Assembly (NCBI GenBank): GCA_047631555.1
Contig: JBLHZY010000001.1
Coordinates: 1,116,001 to 1,180,000, forward strand
Direction: 5' to 3'
DNA from: JBLHZY01 sp047631555
Lineage (GTDB): Bacteria; Pseudomonadota; Alphaproteobacteria; Rhodobacterales; Rhodobacteraceae
DNA: 64,000 bases
Positions 1 to 8,419 of the stretch are shown one piece after another. Position numbers and translations under genes: made by a program. The notes below the pieces were generated by a model. That model did no database searches. It had not been told where the DNA came from and saw only the letters and a program-made list of their open reading frames with translations. Positions within the stretch are counted from its first letter, which is position 1, and every line of letters starts with the position of its first letter.

Positions 1-798
1 TGCCGCCGCGATCATCGTCTCGCCGACTTTGCCCTTATCCGCGCCCTCCAAAGCCGGCATGTGATAGCCTGCGTCTTTGAGCCAAGCCTCGACCTCATCT
101 TGGGGCGCACTCAGCCCTTCCTGCGCTTCGGGCTCTGCATCGAGGTAAGCCACCAAAGCTTGCGAACTTTCGGCGAGGCGGCGGCTGTCTTCATAGATGT
201 TGCGATGAAACCGCGCCTGCCATTCAGGATCGACCGCCTCGCCATTGGCCAAAATACCGGCGGTCGAGCGGATCGCCGTGACGCTTGAGAGCACCTCATG
301 CAGCGAGGCCGACAGAAACGGATCATGGGTGAGGCGATCTGTGAGGGCCTCGACTGTGCGTTCAAGGGCGGCGATGCGCCCGTGTTGCGCAGCGATCAAC
401 GCCGACCAGCCGGGAAAGCGCGCGGCCAGATCATCGATGCGATCGACCTCGGGGATCAGCGCAAGCGGCGCGTTTTGCGGGCCCGATGCGCCCTGCCCGC
501 TCAGGCCCTGCCTTCCCAAGTCTTGCCTCCCCAAGCCCTGCCCGCCAAGCGAGGCCGCCGCATCGCGCAGCCCTTCCAAAAGCGCCGCTTCGGCCCCTTC
601 AATCAGCAAGCTCGGATCAACGCCGAGCGCGCGCGCCAGATCAATCAACAGTTTGCCGCCGATTCTGCGTTTGTTGTGTTCGATCAGATTGAGATAGGCC
701 GGCGAGATTCCGACATCGCGCGCCAAATCCCCTTGCTTTAGCGCTAGCAAAATGCGCCGTTCGCGAAGGCGGGAGCCGGTATGACCACGTTTGGGCAA
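1..798 (-). CDS. ScfR-family short-chain fatty acyl-CoA regulator (3'-truncated by window edge)
   Basis: This is the N-terminal 266 codons of an XRE-type transcription factor; the reading frame is open to the window edge. The first 60 residues form a helix-turn-helix with the motif GDLARDVGISPAYLNLIEHNKRRIGG, typical of the ScfR/RamB/PccR group (HTH plus a C-terminal DUF2083/IrrE-like part, outside the window). The chosen start is TTG at 798-796, because AGGAGA lies at 805-810 with 6-nt spacing and no ATG fits. Residues 75-105 are a Gln/Gly-rich linker. It is divergent from an ABC importer/acetyl-CoA synthetase operon, so control of short-chain acyl metabolism is inferred from position and family. 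Family members bind acyl-CoA; the ligand here is unknown. Confidence 0.72.
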   Translation of the reverse strand, partial: MPKRGHTGSRLRERRILLALKQGDLARDVGISPAYLNLIEHNKRRIGGKLLIDLARALGVDPSLLIEGAEAALLEGLRDAAASLGGQGLGRQDLGRQGLSGQGASGPQNAPLALIPEVDRIDDLAARFPGWSALIAAQHGRIAALERTVEALTDRLTHDPFLSASLHEVLSSVTAIRSTAGILANGEAVDPEWQARFHRNIYEDSRRLAESSQALVAYLDAEPEAQEGLSAPQDEVEAWLKDAGYHMPALEGADKGKVGETMIAAA

Positions 799-1020
799 GG
801 GATTTCTCCTTTAGGATCAAGCAATTTCTGCGGGCGCGAGATAATTTATTTACAATTAACCTTTACAACCTGTGTATGGCTTAACAAAAAAATCGTTATA
901 CTCAAAGCACTTGTTGCACCCTTATCAAAATCCCTTGATGATCAGCGACATCCTGTAAAAGGATAGGCGGCTCCGGCAAGAGGAGGCTTGTGCCGCTCTA
1001 AACGCAAAGGGAGGATATTT
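799..1020. promoter_or_regulatory. Divergent promoter region with TTTACAA direct repeat
   Basis: The 222-bp gap between the ScfR-like gene and the importer operon holds a direct repeat TTTACAA-N6-TTTACAA at 849-855 and 862-868 (13-bp period). A good -10 (TATACT, 897-902) for the plus-strand operon follows, with no recognisable -35 (the position reads GTATGG). A repeat just upstream of a promoter with a poor -35 suits an activator site. The ScfR relative PccR is reported to bind spaced TTTGCAAA repeats, which these half-sites resemble; that link is inference. The binding-protein RBS is GGGAGG at about 1010-1015. Confidence 0.45.
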
Positions 1021-2379
1021 ATGTCCAAATCTAATTTCACGCGTCGTGGCGTGCTGAAAACCGGTGCTGTTGCAGGCGCCGGTCTTGCCGTTCCGACAAT
1101 CTTTGGTGGCTCCGCTTGGGCTGCTGGCCACTCTGGCTTTACCAACGCCCCACAAGGCGGCACTGTAACGCTTGGCTTCAACGTTCCCCAATCCGGCGCT
1201 TATGCCGATGAGGGTGCGGATGAGCTGCGCGCATATGAGCTGGCTGTTGAGCACCTGAATGGCGGCGGCGACGGCGGCATGATGAGCACGTTCTCGTCCA
1301 AAGTTCTGGACGGTACAGGCATCTTGGGCAAAAAGGTTGAGTACGTCACTGGCGATACACAAACCAAGTCTGATGCGGCCCGTGCTTCGGCAAAATCGAT
1401 GATCGAAAAAGACGGCGCTGTGATGATCACAGGCGGCTCTTCTTCGGGCGTTGCGATTGCTGTTCAAGGCCTCTGCCAAGAAGCTGGCGTTATCTTTATG
1501 GCCGGTCTGACCCACTCGAACGACACAACGGGTAAAGACAAAAAAGCCAACGGTTTCCGTCACTTCTTTAACGCTTACATGTCTGGCGCGGCGCTCGCAC
1601 CAGTGCTTGCCAAGCGCTATGGTACAGATCGTAAAGCCTATCACCTGACAGCCGACTACACTTGGGGCTGGACGCAGGAAGAATCGATCAAAGCGGCAAC
1701 AGAAGCTCTGGGCTGGGAAACAGTTAACACCGTGCGCACACCGCTCGCGTCGACTGACTTCTCGTCCTACATCACGCCCGTTCTGCAAACAGACGCAGAT
1801 GTTTTGATCCTGAACCACTACGGCGGCAACATGGTGAACTCGCTCACCAACGCTGTTCAGTTCGGCCTGAAAAACAAGCAAGTAAACGGCAAGAACTTCG
1901 AAATCGTTGTTCCGCTCTACTCGCGCTTGATGGCGCGTGGTGCTGGCGAAAACGTTAAGGGCATTCTTGGCTCGACAAACTGGCACTGGTCGCTGACTGA
2001 CGCTGGCTCACAAGCCTTCGTTAAATCCTTCGGCACCAAGTACGGCTTCCCACCAAGCCAGGCTGCACACACTGTATATTGCCAAACTATGCTTTATGCA
2101 GATGCGGTTACACGCGCGGGTTCGTTCAACCCATGTGCTGTTGGCGAAGCTCTCGAAGGCTTCGAATTCGACGGTCTGGGCAACGGCCCAACACTGTATC
2201 GTGCAGACGATCACCAGTGCTTCAAAGACGTTCTCGTTGTGCAGGGTAAAGAAAACCCAGAAAACGAATTCGATCTTCTCGAAGTTGTTGAAGTTACGCC
2301 TGCTGCCCAAGTTACTTATGACCCCGATCACCCCATGTTTGCTGGCGGTGCTTTGGGCGAATGTAACCCAGGCGCATAA
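1021..2379 (+). CDS. ABC transporter substrate-binding protein, LivJ/UrtA-like (Leu/Ile/Val-binding class)
   Basis: This 452-residue periplasmic binding protein is the first gene of the importer/acs operon. The N-terminus carries a Tat-like signal (TRRGVLKTGAVAGAGLAVPT, ending in SAWA-AG at about residue 32). The mature part has the bilobal Peripla_BP_6 pattern, opening with VTLGFNVPQSGAYADEG. The ATG at 1021 was chosen because GGGAGG precedes it with good spacing; an in-frame upstream codon at 988 has no RBS. The mature protein contains several Cys residues, including the pair near the end (HQC, GEC). The substrate cannot be read from sequence. Linkage to acetyl-CoA synthetase and an ScfR-like regulator suggests a short-chain carboxylate or a compound that yields one. 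Confidence 0.85.
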   Translation: MSKSNFTRRGVLKTGAVAGAGLAVPTIFGGSAWAAGHSGFTNAPQGGTVTLGFNVPQSGAYADEGADELRAYELAVEHLNGGGDGGMMSTFSSKVLDGTGILGKKVEYVTGDTQTKSDAARASAKSMIEKDGAVMITGGSSSGVAIAVQGLCQEAGVIFMAGLTHSNDTTGKDKKANGFRHFFNAYMSGAALAPVLAKRYGTDRKAYHLTADYTWGWTQEESIKAATEALGWETVNTVRTPLASTDFSSYITPVLQTDADVLILNHYGGNMVNSLTNAVQFGLKNKQVNGKNFEIVVPLYSRLMARGAGENVKGILGSTNWHWSLTDAGSQAFVKSFGTKYGFPPSQAAHTVYCQTMLYADAVTRAGSFNPCAVGEALEGFEFDGLGNGPTLYRADDHQCFKDVLVVQGKENPENEFDLLEVVEVTPAAQVTYDPDHPMFAGGALGECNPGA

Positions 2380-2391
2380 GCGACTTAAACT

Positions 2392-2424
2392 GGAGCGCGC
2401 GCGGGGGGAATTCCTCGCGCGCCC
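2392..2424 (+). other. Intercistronic GC stem-loop between binding protein and LivH
   Basis: An inverted repeat follows the binding-protein stop by about 15 nt. GCGCGCG (2397-2403) pairs with CGCGCGC (2416-2422), extended by a G:T and two G:C pairs around loop GGAATT. No T-run follows, so it is more likely an RNA-stabilising or partial-termination element that keeps binding-protein mRNA in excess of permease mRNA. Confidence 0.5.
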
Positions 2425-2514
2425 TTCTTCAAAACTTCTGCTTTTTGATACAACCGCCGCGCAAAGCGTGAGGCTGTACGACCTATCACCAAATCAAAAA
2501 ATCGAGTGGGGACA

Positions 2515-3546
2515 ATGGACGCGATATTTCTTCAAATCCTGAATGGGCTCGACAAAGGCTCAGCGTATGCGCTGATTGCTCTTGGGCTCACACTAATTTT
2601 CGGCACGCTTGGCGTGGTTAACTTTGCACATGGCGCGCTCTTTATGATCGGTGCTTTTTGTGCGGTGACCGTGCAAAAGCTGCTTTCGCTGTCAAAGATC
2701 ACGCTTGATCCTACAAAGACCGATTTCCTTGGCAATCCGGCCACTGTGAAAACGCCCTATGTGGAAAGCTGGTTTGGCCCTGAAATGGGGGCAGCGATCA
2801 TTGATTGGTCTGTGCCGCTCGCGATTATCTTTGCGATCCCTGTCATGGTGTTGATCGGCTTTGCGCTTGAGCGCGGCTTGATCAAACACTTCTACAAACG
2901 CCCCCACGCGGATCAGATCCTTGTGACCTTCGGCCTTGCGATTGTTTTGCAAGAGCTGGTCAAAGCCTCCTTTGGCGCCAACCCGATCCAAACAGGGGCG
3001 CCTGATGCCTTTGCCGGATCGTTTGATTTTGGCTCGATGTTTGGCTTTGATCCCGGCACGATCATCTATCCCTACTGGCGCCTTGTGTACTTCTTCTTTG
3101 CCGGCGGCGTGATCGCTGCTGTCTTTGCCTTCTTGCAATTCACCACCTTTGGGATGGTTGTACGCGCCGGCATGGCAGATCGCGAAACGGTCGGCCTTCT
3201 GGGCATCAACATCGACAAACGTTTTACCATCATGTTCGGCATCGCTGCCGCCGTCGCAGGGCTTGCGGGGGTTATGTATGCGCCGATCAACTCGCCGAAT
3301 TATCACATGGGGATGGATTTCCTTGTGCTGTCATTCGTTGTGGTGGTGGTTGGTGGCATGGGCTCCCTGCCCGGCGCGATCCTTGCGGGCTTCATGCTCG
3401 GCATTCTGGAAAGCTTTGCCTCGATGAACGAGATCAAAAGCATCTTTCCAGGGATCGACCAAATCATCATCTATCTCGTTGCGATCGTCATTTTGCTTAC
3501 CCGGCCACGCGGCCTTATGGGGCGCAAAGGCGTGATGGAGGATTAA
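2515..3546 (+). CDS. livH: Branched-chain amino-acid-type ABC permease LivH
   Basis: This 343-residue inner-membrane permease forms the translocation pore with LivM. It opens with ILNGLDKGSAYALIALGLTLIFGT, the conserved LivH N-terminus, followed by VNFAHG. About eight hydrophobic segments are visible, and GLAGVMYAP and VVVVGGMGSLPGA are hallmark LivH motifs. The start is ATG 2515, preceded by GTGGGG; a GTG nine bases upstream is in frame but lacks an RBS. Roughly 45 residues between the first segments (KLLSLSKITLDPTKTDFLGN onward) form an extra soluble loop not usual in E. coli LivH. The gene ends 4 nt before livM. Named by family; the substrate may not be an amino acid. Confidence 0.88.
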   Translation: MDAIFLQILNGLDKGSAYALIALGLTLIFGTLGVVNFAHGALFMIGAFCAVTVQKLLSLSKITLDPTKTDFLGNPATVKTPYVESWFGPEMGAAIIDWSVPLAIIFAIPVMVLIGFALERGLIKHFYKRPHADQILVTFGLAIVLQELVKASFGANPIQTGAPDAFAGSFDFGSMFGFDPGTIIYPYWRLVYFFFAGGVIAAVFAFLQFTTFGMVVRAGMADRETVGLLGINIDKRFTIMFGIAAAVAGLAGVMYAPINSPNYHMGMDFLVLSFVVVVVGGMGSLPGAILAGFMLGILESFASMNEIKSIFPGIDQIIIYLVAIVILLTRPRGLMGRKGVMED

Positions 3547-3550
3547 GAAC

Positions 3551-4750
3551 ATGCTCGGACTAAACAAAAAAGACACCAAATTCCTCTGGATCGTGGTGGC
3601 GCTGACGGTGCTTACCCCCTTCTTATTGCAACCCTTCGCTGAGGGCAGCGCCATGGCGCAGTTCAACGGCGGCTACCCCGATCTGATGCAACGCATTGCG
3701 ATCTTTGGCATCTTTGCCGTCGGGTTTAACATCCTCTTTGGCCTCACTGGCTATCTCTCCTTTGGGCATGCAGCCTTTCTGGGGGTCGGATCATACTCGG
3801 CCGTGTGGATGTTCAAACTGCTCAGCATGAATGTGCTGCCAGCGCTGTTCCTCTCGGTGATCGTCTCGGGGCTGTTTGCTCTGTTGATCGGCTTTATCTC
3901 GCTGCGCCGCTCGGGGATTTACTTCTCGATCCTCACACTGGCCTTTGCGCAGATGTCCTTTGCTCTGGCCTATTCGGTGCTGACACCCATCACCAACGGC
4001 GAAACCGGGCTACAACTTAGCCTTGATGATCCGCGCATCCTTGATAGCGCAGGCGCAGCTGGCTCGCTGCCCGTGACCAACCTGTTTGGCGCGGCGATGA
4101 ACAGCTCGTACAAGCTCGAAGCATTGGGGCGTGTCTTCACCTTCAACATCGGCTTTTACTTCTGTGCCGTGATCGCGATCCTCGCCTTTTACCTCTCGAT
4201 GCGCATCTTCCGCTCGCCTTTCGGGCTGATGCTTCGTGCGGTGAAATCCAACCAACACCGGATGAACTACACCGGCCTCAACACACGCCCCTATACGCTT
4301 GCGGCCTTCGTTATTTCGGGCATGTATGCAGGGCTTGCCGGCGGCTTGCTGGCTTCCATGGATCCCCTCGCCGGTGCTGAGCGGATGCAATGGACGGCGT
4401 CTGGCGAAGTTGTGATCATGACCATCCTTGGCGGGACAGGAACATTGATGGGCCCCGTTTTGGGCGCCGGGGTGATCAAATACCTCGAAAACATATTCTC
4501 CAAGATCAACGAAAGCGTGCTTCACAGCTGGTTTGGCTTCCTGCCTGATGGGCTTGAAAATGCGCTCGTCTGGCTCTTCTCCAACTTCACTGGCGAAGGC
4601 TGGCACCTCACCCTTGGACTGATGTTCATGCTGGTTGTGATCTTCCTGCCCGGTGGCTTGATGGAGGGCGGACAACGCATTTCCCGCCTCTTCAAGAGCC
4701 GCAAAAAAGACAATGACGATGGCAAAACAGCGCCATCGGCCGCAGAATAG
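3551..4750 (+). CDS. livM: Branched-chain amino-acid-type ABC permease LivM
   Basis: This 399-residue permease is the partner of LivH. The hydrophobic N-terminus (LWIVVALTVLTPFLLQPF) leads into GYLSFGHAAFLGVGSYSAVWMF, the LivM signature, and a later GGLLASMDPLAGAERMQWTASGEVVIMTILGGTG region typical of the family. About ten membrane segments are visible. The C-terminus is charged (SRKKDNDDGK) and cytoplasmic. Its RBS (GGAGGA) lies inside the last codons of livH, so the two are likely translationally coupled. It is followed after 12 nt by livG, with AGGAGG in the gap. Confidence 0.88.
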   Translation: MLGLNKKDTKFLWIVVALTVLTPFLLQPFAEGSAMAQFNGGYPDLMQRIAIFGIFAVGFNILFGLTGYLSFGHAAFLGVGSYSAVWMFKLLSMNVLPALFLSVIVSGLFALLIGFISLRRSGIYFSILTLAFAQMSFALAYSVLTPITNGETGLQLSLDDPRILDSAGAAGSLPVTNLFGAAMNSSYKLEALGRVFTFNIGFYFCAVIAILAFYLSMRIFRSPFGLMLRAVKSNQHRMNYTGLNTRPYTLAAFVISGMYAGLAGGLLASMDPLAGAERMQWTASGEVVIMTILGGTGTLMGPVLGAGVIKYLENIFSKINESVLHSWFGFLPDGLENALVWLFSNFTGEGWHLTLGLMFMLVVIFLPGGLMEGGQRISRLFKSRKKDNDDGKTAPSAAE

Positions 4751-4762
4751 GAGGCTCAGACA

Positions 4763-5524
4763 ATGGGTATTCTCGAAGTAAAAGGCGTTGGAAAACGCTT
4801 CGGCGGCTTGCAAGCGCTTGGTGATGTGAACCTCAGCGTGGCGGAAAACACCGTCCACGCGATCATCGGGCCAAACGGCGCAGGCAAATCAACGCTGCTC
4901 AACTGCTTGGTCGGCAAACTGATCCCCGATACCGGATCGGTGATGTTTGACGGGCAATCCGTGCTGGGGCGCAAACCCCATGAGATCAACCAAATGGGCA
5001 TCAGCCGCGTCTTTCAAACGCCTGAAATCTTTGGCGATTTGACGGTTTTGGAAAACGTGCTGATCCCAACATTCGCCAAGCGCGACGGCTCCTTTCGCAT
5101 GCATGCGATTGAAAGCGTCGAGCAAGAGGGCGAGATTATTGAGCGCGCCGAACAGATGCTGATCGACGTCAATATGATCGACAAACGCCATATGACCGCC
5201 GCCTCCCTTTCGCGCGGCGATAAACGCCGCCTTGAGATGGCAATGTGCTTGGTCCAAGAGCCAAAACTGCTGCTGCTCGACGAGCCAACAGCCGGCATGG
5301 CGCGCGCCGATACAAACAACACGATCGATCTGCTCAAAGAGATCAAAGAGAAGCGCGATATCACCATGGCCATCATTGAGCATGATATGCATGTGGTCTT
5401 CTCGCTTGCCGAGCGGATCACCGTTTTGGCCCAAGGCACCCCGCTAGTTGAGGACACGCCCGAGAATATCAAAGGCCATCCAAAAGTTCGCGAAGCCTAC
5501 CTTGGCGAAACATCTCATGAATAA
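4763..5524 (+). CDS. livG: ABC transporter ATPase LivG-type
   Basis: This 253-residue nucleotide-binding subunit energises the LivH/LivM pore. Walker A is GPNGAGKS near residue 36, the Q-loop is VFQTPEIF, and Walker B is LLLLDEPTAGM. The C-loop reads LSRGDKRRLEMAM rather than LSGGQ, which is common in LivG-like subunits but more divergent here. The switch His is in IIEHDMHVVF. AGGAGG sits 7 nt before ATG 4763. It is co-transcribed with its neighbours on both sides. Confidence 0.87.
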   Translation: MGILEVKGVGKRFGGLQALGDVNLSVAENTVHAIIGPNGAGKSTLLNCLVGKLIPDTGSVMFDGQSVLGRKPHEINQMGISRVFQTPEIFGDLTVLENVLIPTFAKRDGSFRMHAIESVEQEGEIIERAEQMLIDVNMIDKRHMTAASLSRGDKRRLEMAMCLVQEPKLLLLDEPTAGMARADTNNTIDLLKEIKEKRDITMAIIEHDMHVVFSLAERITVLAQGTPLVEDTPENIKGHPKVREAYLGETSHE

Positions 5525-5581
5525 GAACTCAACCCAAGCCAAGTGCTGCAAGCGCAAGGCCGCGGGAATGGAGACAAAGCG

Positions 5582-6337
5582 ATGAACACCACTGCCCCAC
5601 AAGACATGAATGCCAATCACGCAGCGACTGCGCCTGCTTACTTTTCGGTCTGGGATATCCATGCCTATTACGGCGAAAGCTACATCGTTCAAGGGGTCTC
5701 CCTGAACGTCCATGAGGGCGAAATCCTTGCCCTTTTGGGCCGCAACGGCGCGGGCAAAACCTCGACCTTGCGCGCGATTGCCCGCCTTGATGATCCGGCG
5801 CTGACACGCGGCGAAATCTGGCTTGATCACAAACCGCTGCACCTGATGAAAGCCTATGAGGCCTCCATCGCGGGCATCGGCCTTGTGCCTGAAGATCGCC
5901 GCATCATCTCCGGCCTGACGGTTGAAGAAAACCTCCAGCTTGCGCAAATCGCCCCGCCCATCGGCTGGTCGCTTGAGCGGATTTACGAGCTCTTCCCGCG
6001 TCTCAAAGAGCGGCGCAAACAAGAAGGCGTGACCCTTTCGGGCGGCGAACAACAGATGCTTGCCATCGCGCGCGCCCTTGCCCGCGATATCAAAGTGCTG
6101 CTGCTTGACGAGCCATACGAGGGGCTCGCCCCCGTTATCGTTGATGAGATCGAGAAAACGCTCAACATTATCAAGGCCCAAGGCATCACCACAGTGATCG
6201 TTGAGCAAAACGCCGTGCGCGCGCTTGAACTGGCAGATCGCGCCGTGATCCTTGATACGGGCACCGTGGTGTTTGATGGTACGGCTAAAGAAGTACTTGA
6301 TAACGCGGAACTGCGCGCCGAATACTTGGCAATCTAA
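5582..6337 (+). CDS. livF: ABC transporter ATPase LivF-type
   Basis: This 251-residue second nucleotide-binding subunit pairs with LivG. Walker A is GRNGAGKT, the signature is LSGGEQQMLAIARAL, Walker B is VLLLDEPYEGLAP, and the switch His is replaced by IVEQNAV, as is usual in LivF. ATG 5582 was chosen with GGAG about 10 nt upstream; a GTG at 5543 would add 13 unconserved residues. The first 20 residues before FSVWDIHAYYG form a short tail absent from many LivF proteins. It is followed after 67 nt by acs. Confidence 0.86.
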   Translation: MNTTAPQDMNANHAATAPAYFSVWDIHAYYGESYIVQGVSLNVHEGEILALLGRNGAGKTSTLRAIARLDDPALTRGEIWLDHKPLHLMKAYEASIAGIGLVPEDRRIISGLTVEENLQLAQIAPPIGWSLERIYELFPRLKERRKQEGVTLSGGEQQMLAIARALARDIKVLLLDEPYEGLAPVIVDEIEKTLNIIKAQGITTVIVEQNAVRALELADRAVILDTGTVVFDGTAKEVLDNAELRAEYLAI

Positions 6338-6404
6338 CGCCCTAAATTTAATCGGTGCGCGGCCCGCCCGCGCGCCCATTTCTACAATATCGAAAGGCCC
6401 AGCC

Positions 6405-8363
6405 ATGCTTGATGAAAGCGAAAAATCCTACCCGCCCTCACCCGAATTTTCCGGCTCGGCCCATGCTGATAAAGCGACCTATGAGGCGATGTATAAAGCC
6501 TCGATCGACGATCCGGATGCCTTCTGGGGCGAGCATGGCAAGCGGATCGACTGGATCAAACCCTTCACCAAAGTGCGCGATGCCTCCTTTGCGCCGGGCA
6601 ACATCAATATCAAATGGTTCGAAGACGGGACGCTCAACGTCGCCGCCAACTGCCTTGATCGCCATCTGGAAACCCGCGGCGATCAAACCGCGATCATCTG
6701 GGAGCCAGACAGCCCCGAGGATGAAGCCCTTCACATCACCTACAAACAGCTCCACGCCGCGACCTGCAAAATGGCCAATATTTTGGAGAGCATGGGCGTG
6801 CGCAAAGGCGACCGGGTCGTCATCTACCTGCCGATGATCCCAGAGGCGGCCTATGCGATGCTGGCCTGTGCACGGATCGGCGCGGTTCACTCGATCGTAT
6901 TCGCTGGCTTCTCGCCCGATGCGCTTGGCTCGCGGATCAATGGCTGCGATGCAAAAGTCGTGATCACCTCCGATTATGCGCCCCGTGGCGGGCGCGCGAC
7001 CCCGCTCAAATCCAACGCGGACGCCGCCCTACTTCACTGTAAAGACACAGTAAAATGCCTTGTCGTAAAGCGCACAGGCGGCCAAACAACCTGGATCAAT
7101 GATCGCGATTACGACTATAATGAAATGGCGCTCGAGGCGGACGATTACTGCGCACCGGCTGAAATGAACGCAGAAGATCCGCTGTTCATCCTCTATACAT
7201 CCGGCTCCACAGGCCAGCCAAAAGGCGTTGTGCATTGCTCCGGCGGCTACCTCGTTTATGCGGCCATGACCCATCAATACACCTTCGATTATCACGATGG
7301 CGATGTCTTCTGGTGCACGGCCGATGTTGGCTGGGTCACGGGCCACAGCTACATTATTTACGGCCCGCTGGCGAACGGCGCGACGACGCTGATGTTTGAA
7401 GGCGTGCCCACCTATCCAGACGCCGGGCGCTTCTGGGCCGTCTGCGAAAAGCACAAAGTCAATCAGTTCTATACCGCCCCAACAGCCATTCGCGCGCTCA
7501 TGGCGCATGGCTCTGCGCCGGTCGAAAAATACGATCTCAGTGATCTTAAGCTGCTCGGAACCGTCGGCGAGCCGATCAATCCAGAGGCGTGGAATTGGTA
7601 CAATGATGTCGTCGGCAAGGGCAAATGCCCCATCGTCGATACATGGTGGCAGACCGAAACCGGCGGCCATATGCTGACCCCCCTTCCCGGCGCCACAGCG
7701 ACAAAACCAGGCTCGGCCACCCTGCCGTTCTTTGGGGTGAACCCGGTCGTGCTTGATCCACAAACCGGCGAAGAATTGCATGAGACAGCCGTTGAAGGCG
7801 TCCTGTGCATCAAGGACAGCTGGCCCGGCCAAATGCGCACCGTCTACGGCGATCACGAGCGCTTCGAGAAGACCTACTTCTCGGATTACAAAGGCTATTA
7901 TTTCGCCGGCGACGGCTGTCGGCGCGATGCTGACGGCTATTATTGGATCACGGGGCGCGTTGACGATGTGATCAATGTCTCCGGTCACCGGATGGGCACG
8001 GCCGAGGTCGAAAGCGCGCTTGTGGCCCATGCCAAAGTCGCTGAAGCGGCTGTGATCGGCTACCCGCACGAGATCAAAGGCCAAGGCATCTACGCCTACG
8101 TGACCCTGATGAACGGGGTCGAGCCAACGGATGAATTGCGCAAAGAATTGGAGGTCTGGGTTCGCACGGAAATCGGCCCGATCGCCAAGCCAGATCTGAT
8201 CCAATGGGCCCCCGGCCTGCCCAAAACTCGCTCGGGCAAAATCATGCGCCGCATCCTGCGCAAGATCGCCGAGAATGATTTCGGCGCGCTTGGCGATACC
8301 TCAACGCTGGCCGATCCAAGCGTTGTTGATGATCTGATCGAGAACCGGATGAACAAGGCCTAA
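6405..8363 (+). CDS. acs: Acetyl-coenzyme A synthetase
   Basis: This 652-residue cytoplasmic AMP-forming ligase converts acetate (and often propionate), ATP and CoA to acyl-CoA. The P-loop motif YTSGSTGQPKG, the adenylate-binding WWQTETGG, the hinge region ITGRVDDVINVSGHR and the C-terminal acetylation motif PKTRSGKIMRR with catalytic Lys are all present. Length matches bacterial Acs (about 650). The ATG at 6405 has AAAGG upstream and starts MLDESEKSYPPS, a normal Acs N-terminus. It is the last gene of the importer operon and is closed by a terminator at 8391. Its position suggests that the imported compound is an acid activated by this enzyme. Confidence 0.95.
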   Translation: MLDESEKSYPPSPEFSGSAHADKATYEAMYKASIDDPDAFWGEHGKRIDWIKPFTKVRDASFAPGNINIKWFEDGTLNVAANCLDRHLETRGDQTAIIWEPDSPEDEALHITYKQLHAATCKMANILESMGVRKGDRVVIYLPMIPEAAYAMLACARIGAVHSIVFAGFSPDALGSRINGCDAKVVITSDYAPRGGRATPLKSNADAALLHCKDTVKCLVVKRTGGQTTWINDRDYDYNEMALEADDYCAPAEMNAEDPLFILYTSGSTGQPKGVVHCSGGYLVYAAMTHQYTFDYHDGDVFWCTADVGWVTGHSYIIYGPLANGATTLMFEGVPTYPDAGRFWAVCEKHKVNQFYTAPTAIRALMAHGSAPVEKYDLSDLKLLGTVGEPINPEAWNWYNDVVGKGKCPIVDTWWQTETGGHMLTPLPGATATKPGSATLPFFGVNPVVLDPQTGEELHETAVEGVLCIKDSWPGQMRTVYGDHERFEKTYFSDYKGYYFAGDGCRRDADGYYWITGRVDDVINVSGHRMGTAEVESALVAHAKVAEAAVIGYPHEIKGQGIYAYVTLMNGVEPTDELRKELEVWVRTEIGPIAKPDLIQWAPGLPKTRSGKIMRRILRKIAENDFGALGDTSTLADPSVVDDLIENRMNKA

Positions 8364-8390
8364 GTGGCTCAATTCAAACGCAATTGTAAG

Positions 8391-8418
8391 GGGCCGTGCA
8401 GATAAGCGCGGCCCTTTT
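8391..8418 (+). terminator. Rho-independent terminator after acs
   Basis: GGGCCGTGC and GCGCGGCCC form a stem around loop AGATAA, followed by TTTTGC. It lies 28 nt after the acs stop and ends the importer operon before the convergent LysR gene. Confidence 0.85.
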
Positions 8419-8419
8419 G

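Noticed and set aside
925..1986. 353-codon minus-strand frame opposite the binding-protein gene
   Set aside because: Composition is Cys/Phe/His-rich shadow sequence and the plus-strand protein is clearly a LivJ-like binding protein.
2515..8363. Urea importer (UrtABCDE) assignment
   Set aside because: The binding protein belongs to the same broad class, but no urease genes are near and the last gene is acs, so the urea label is unsupported.
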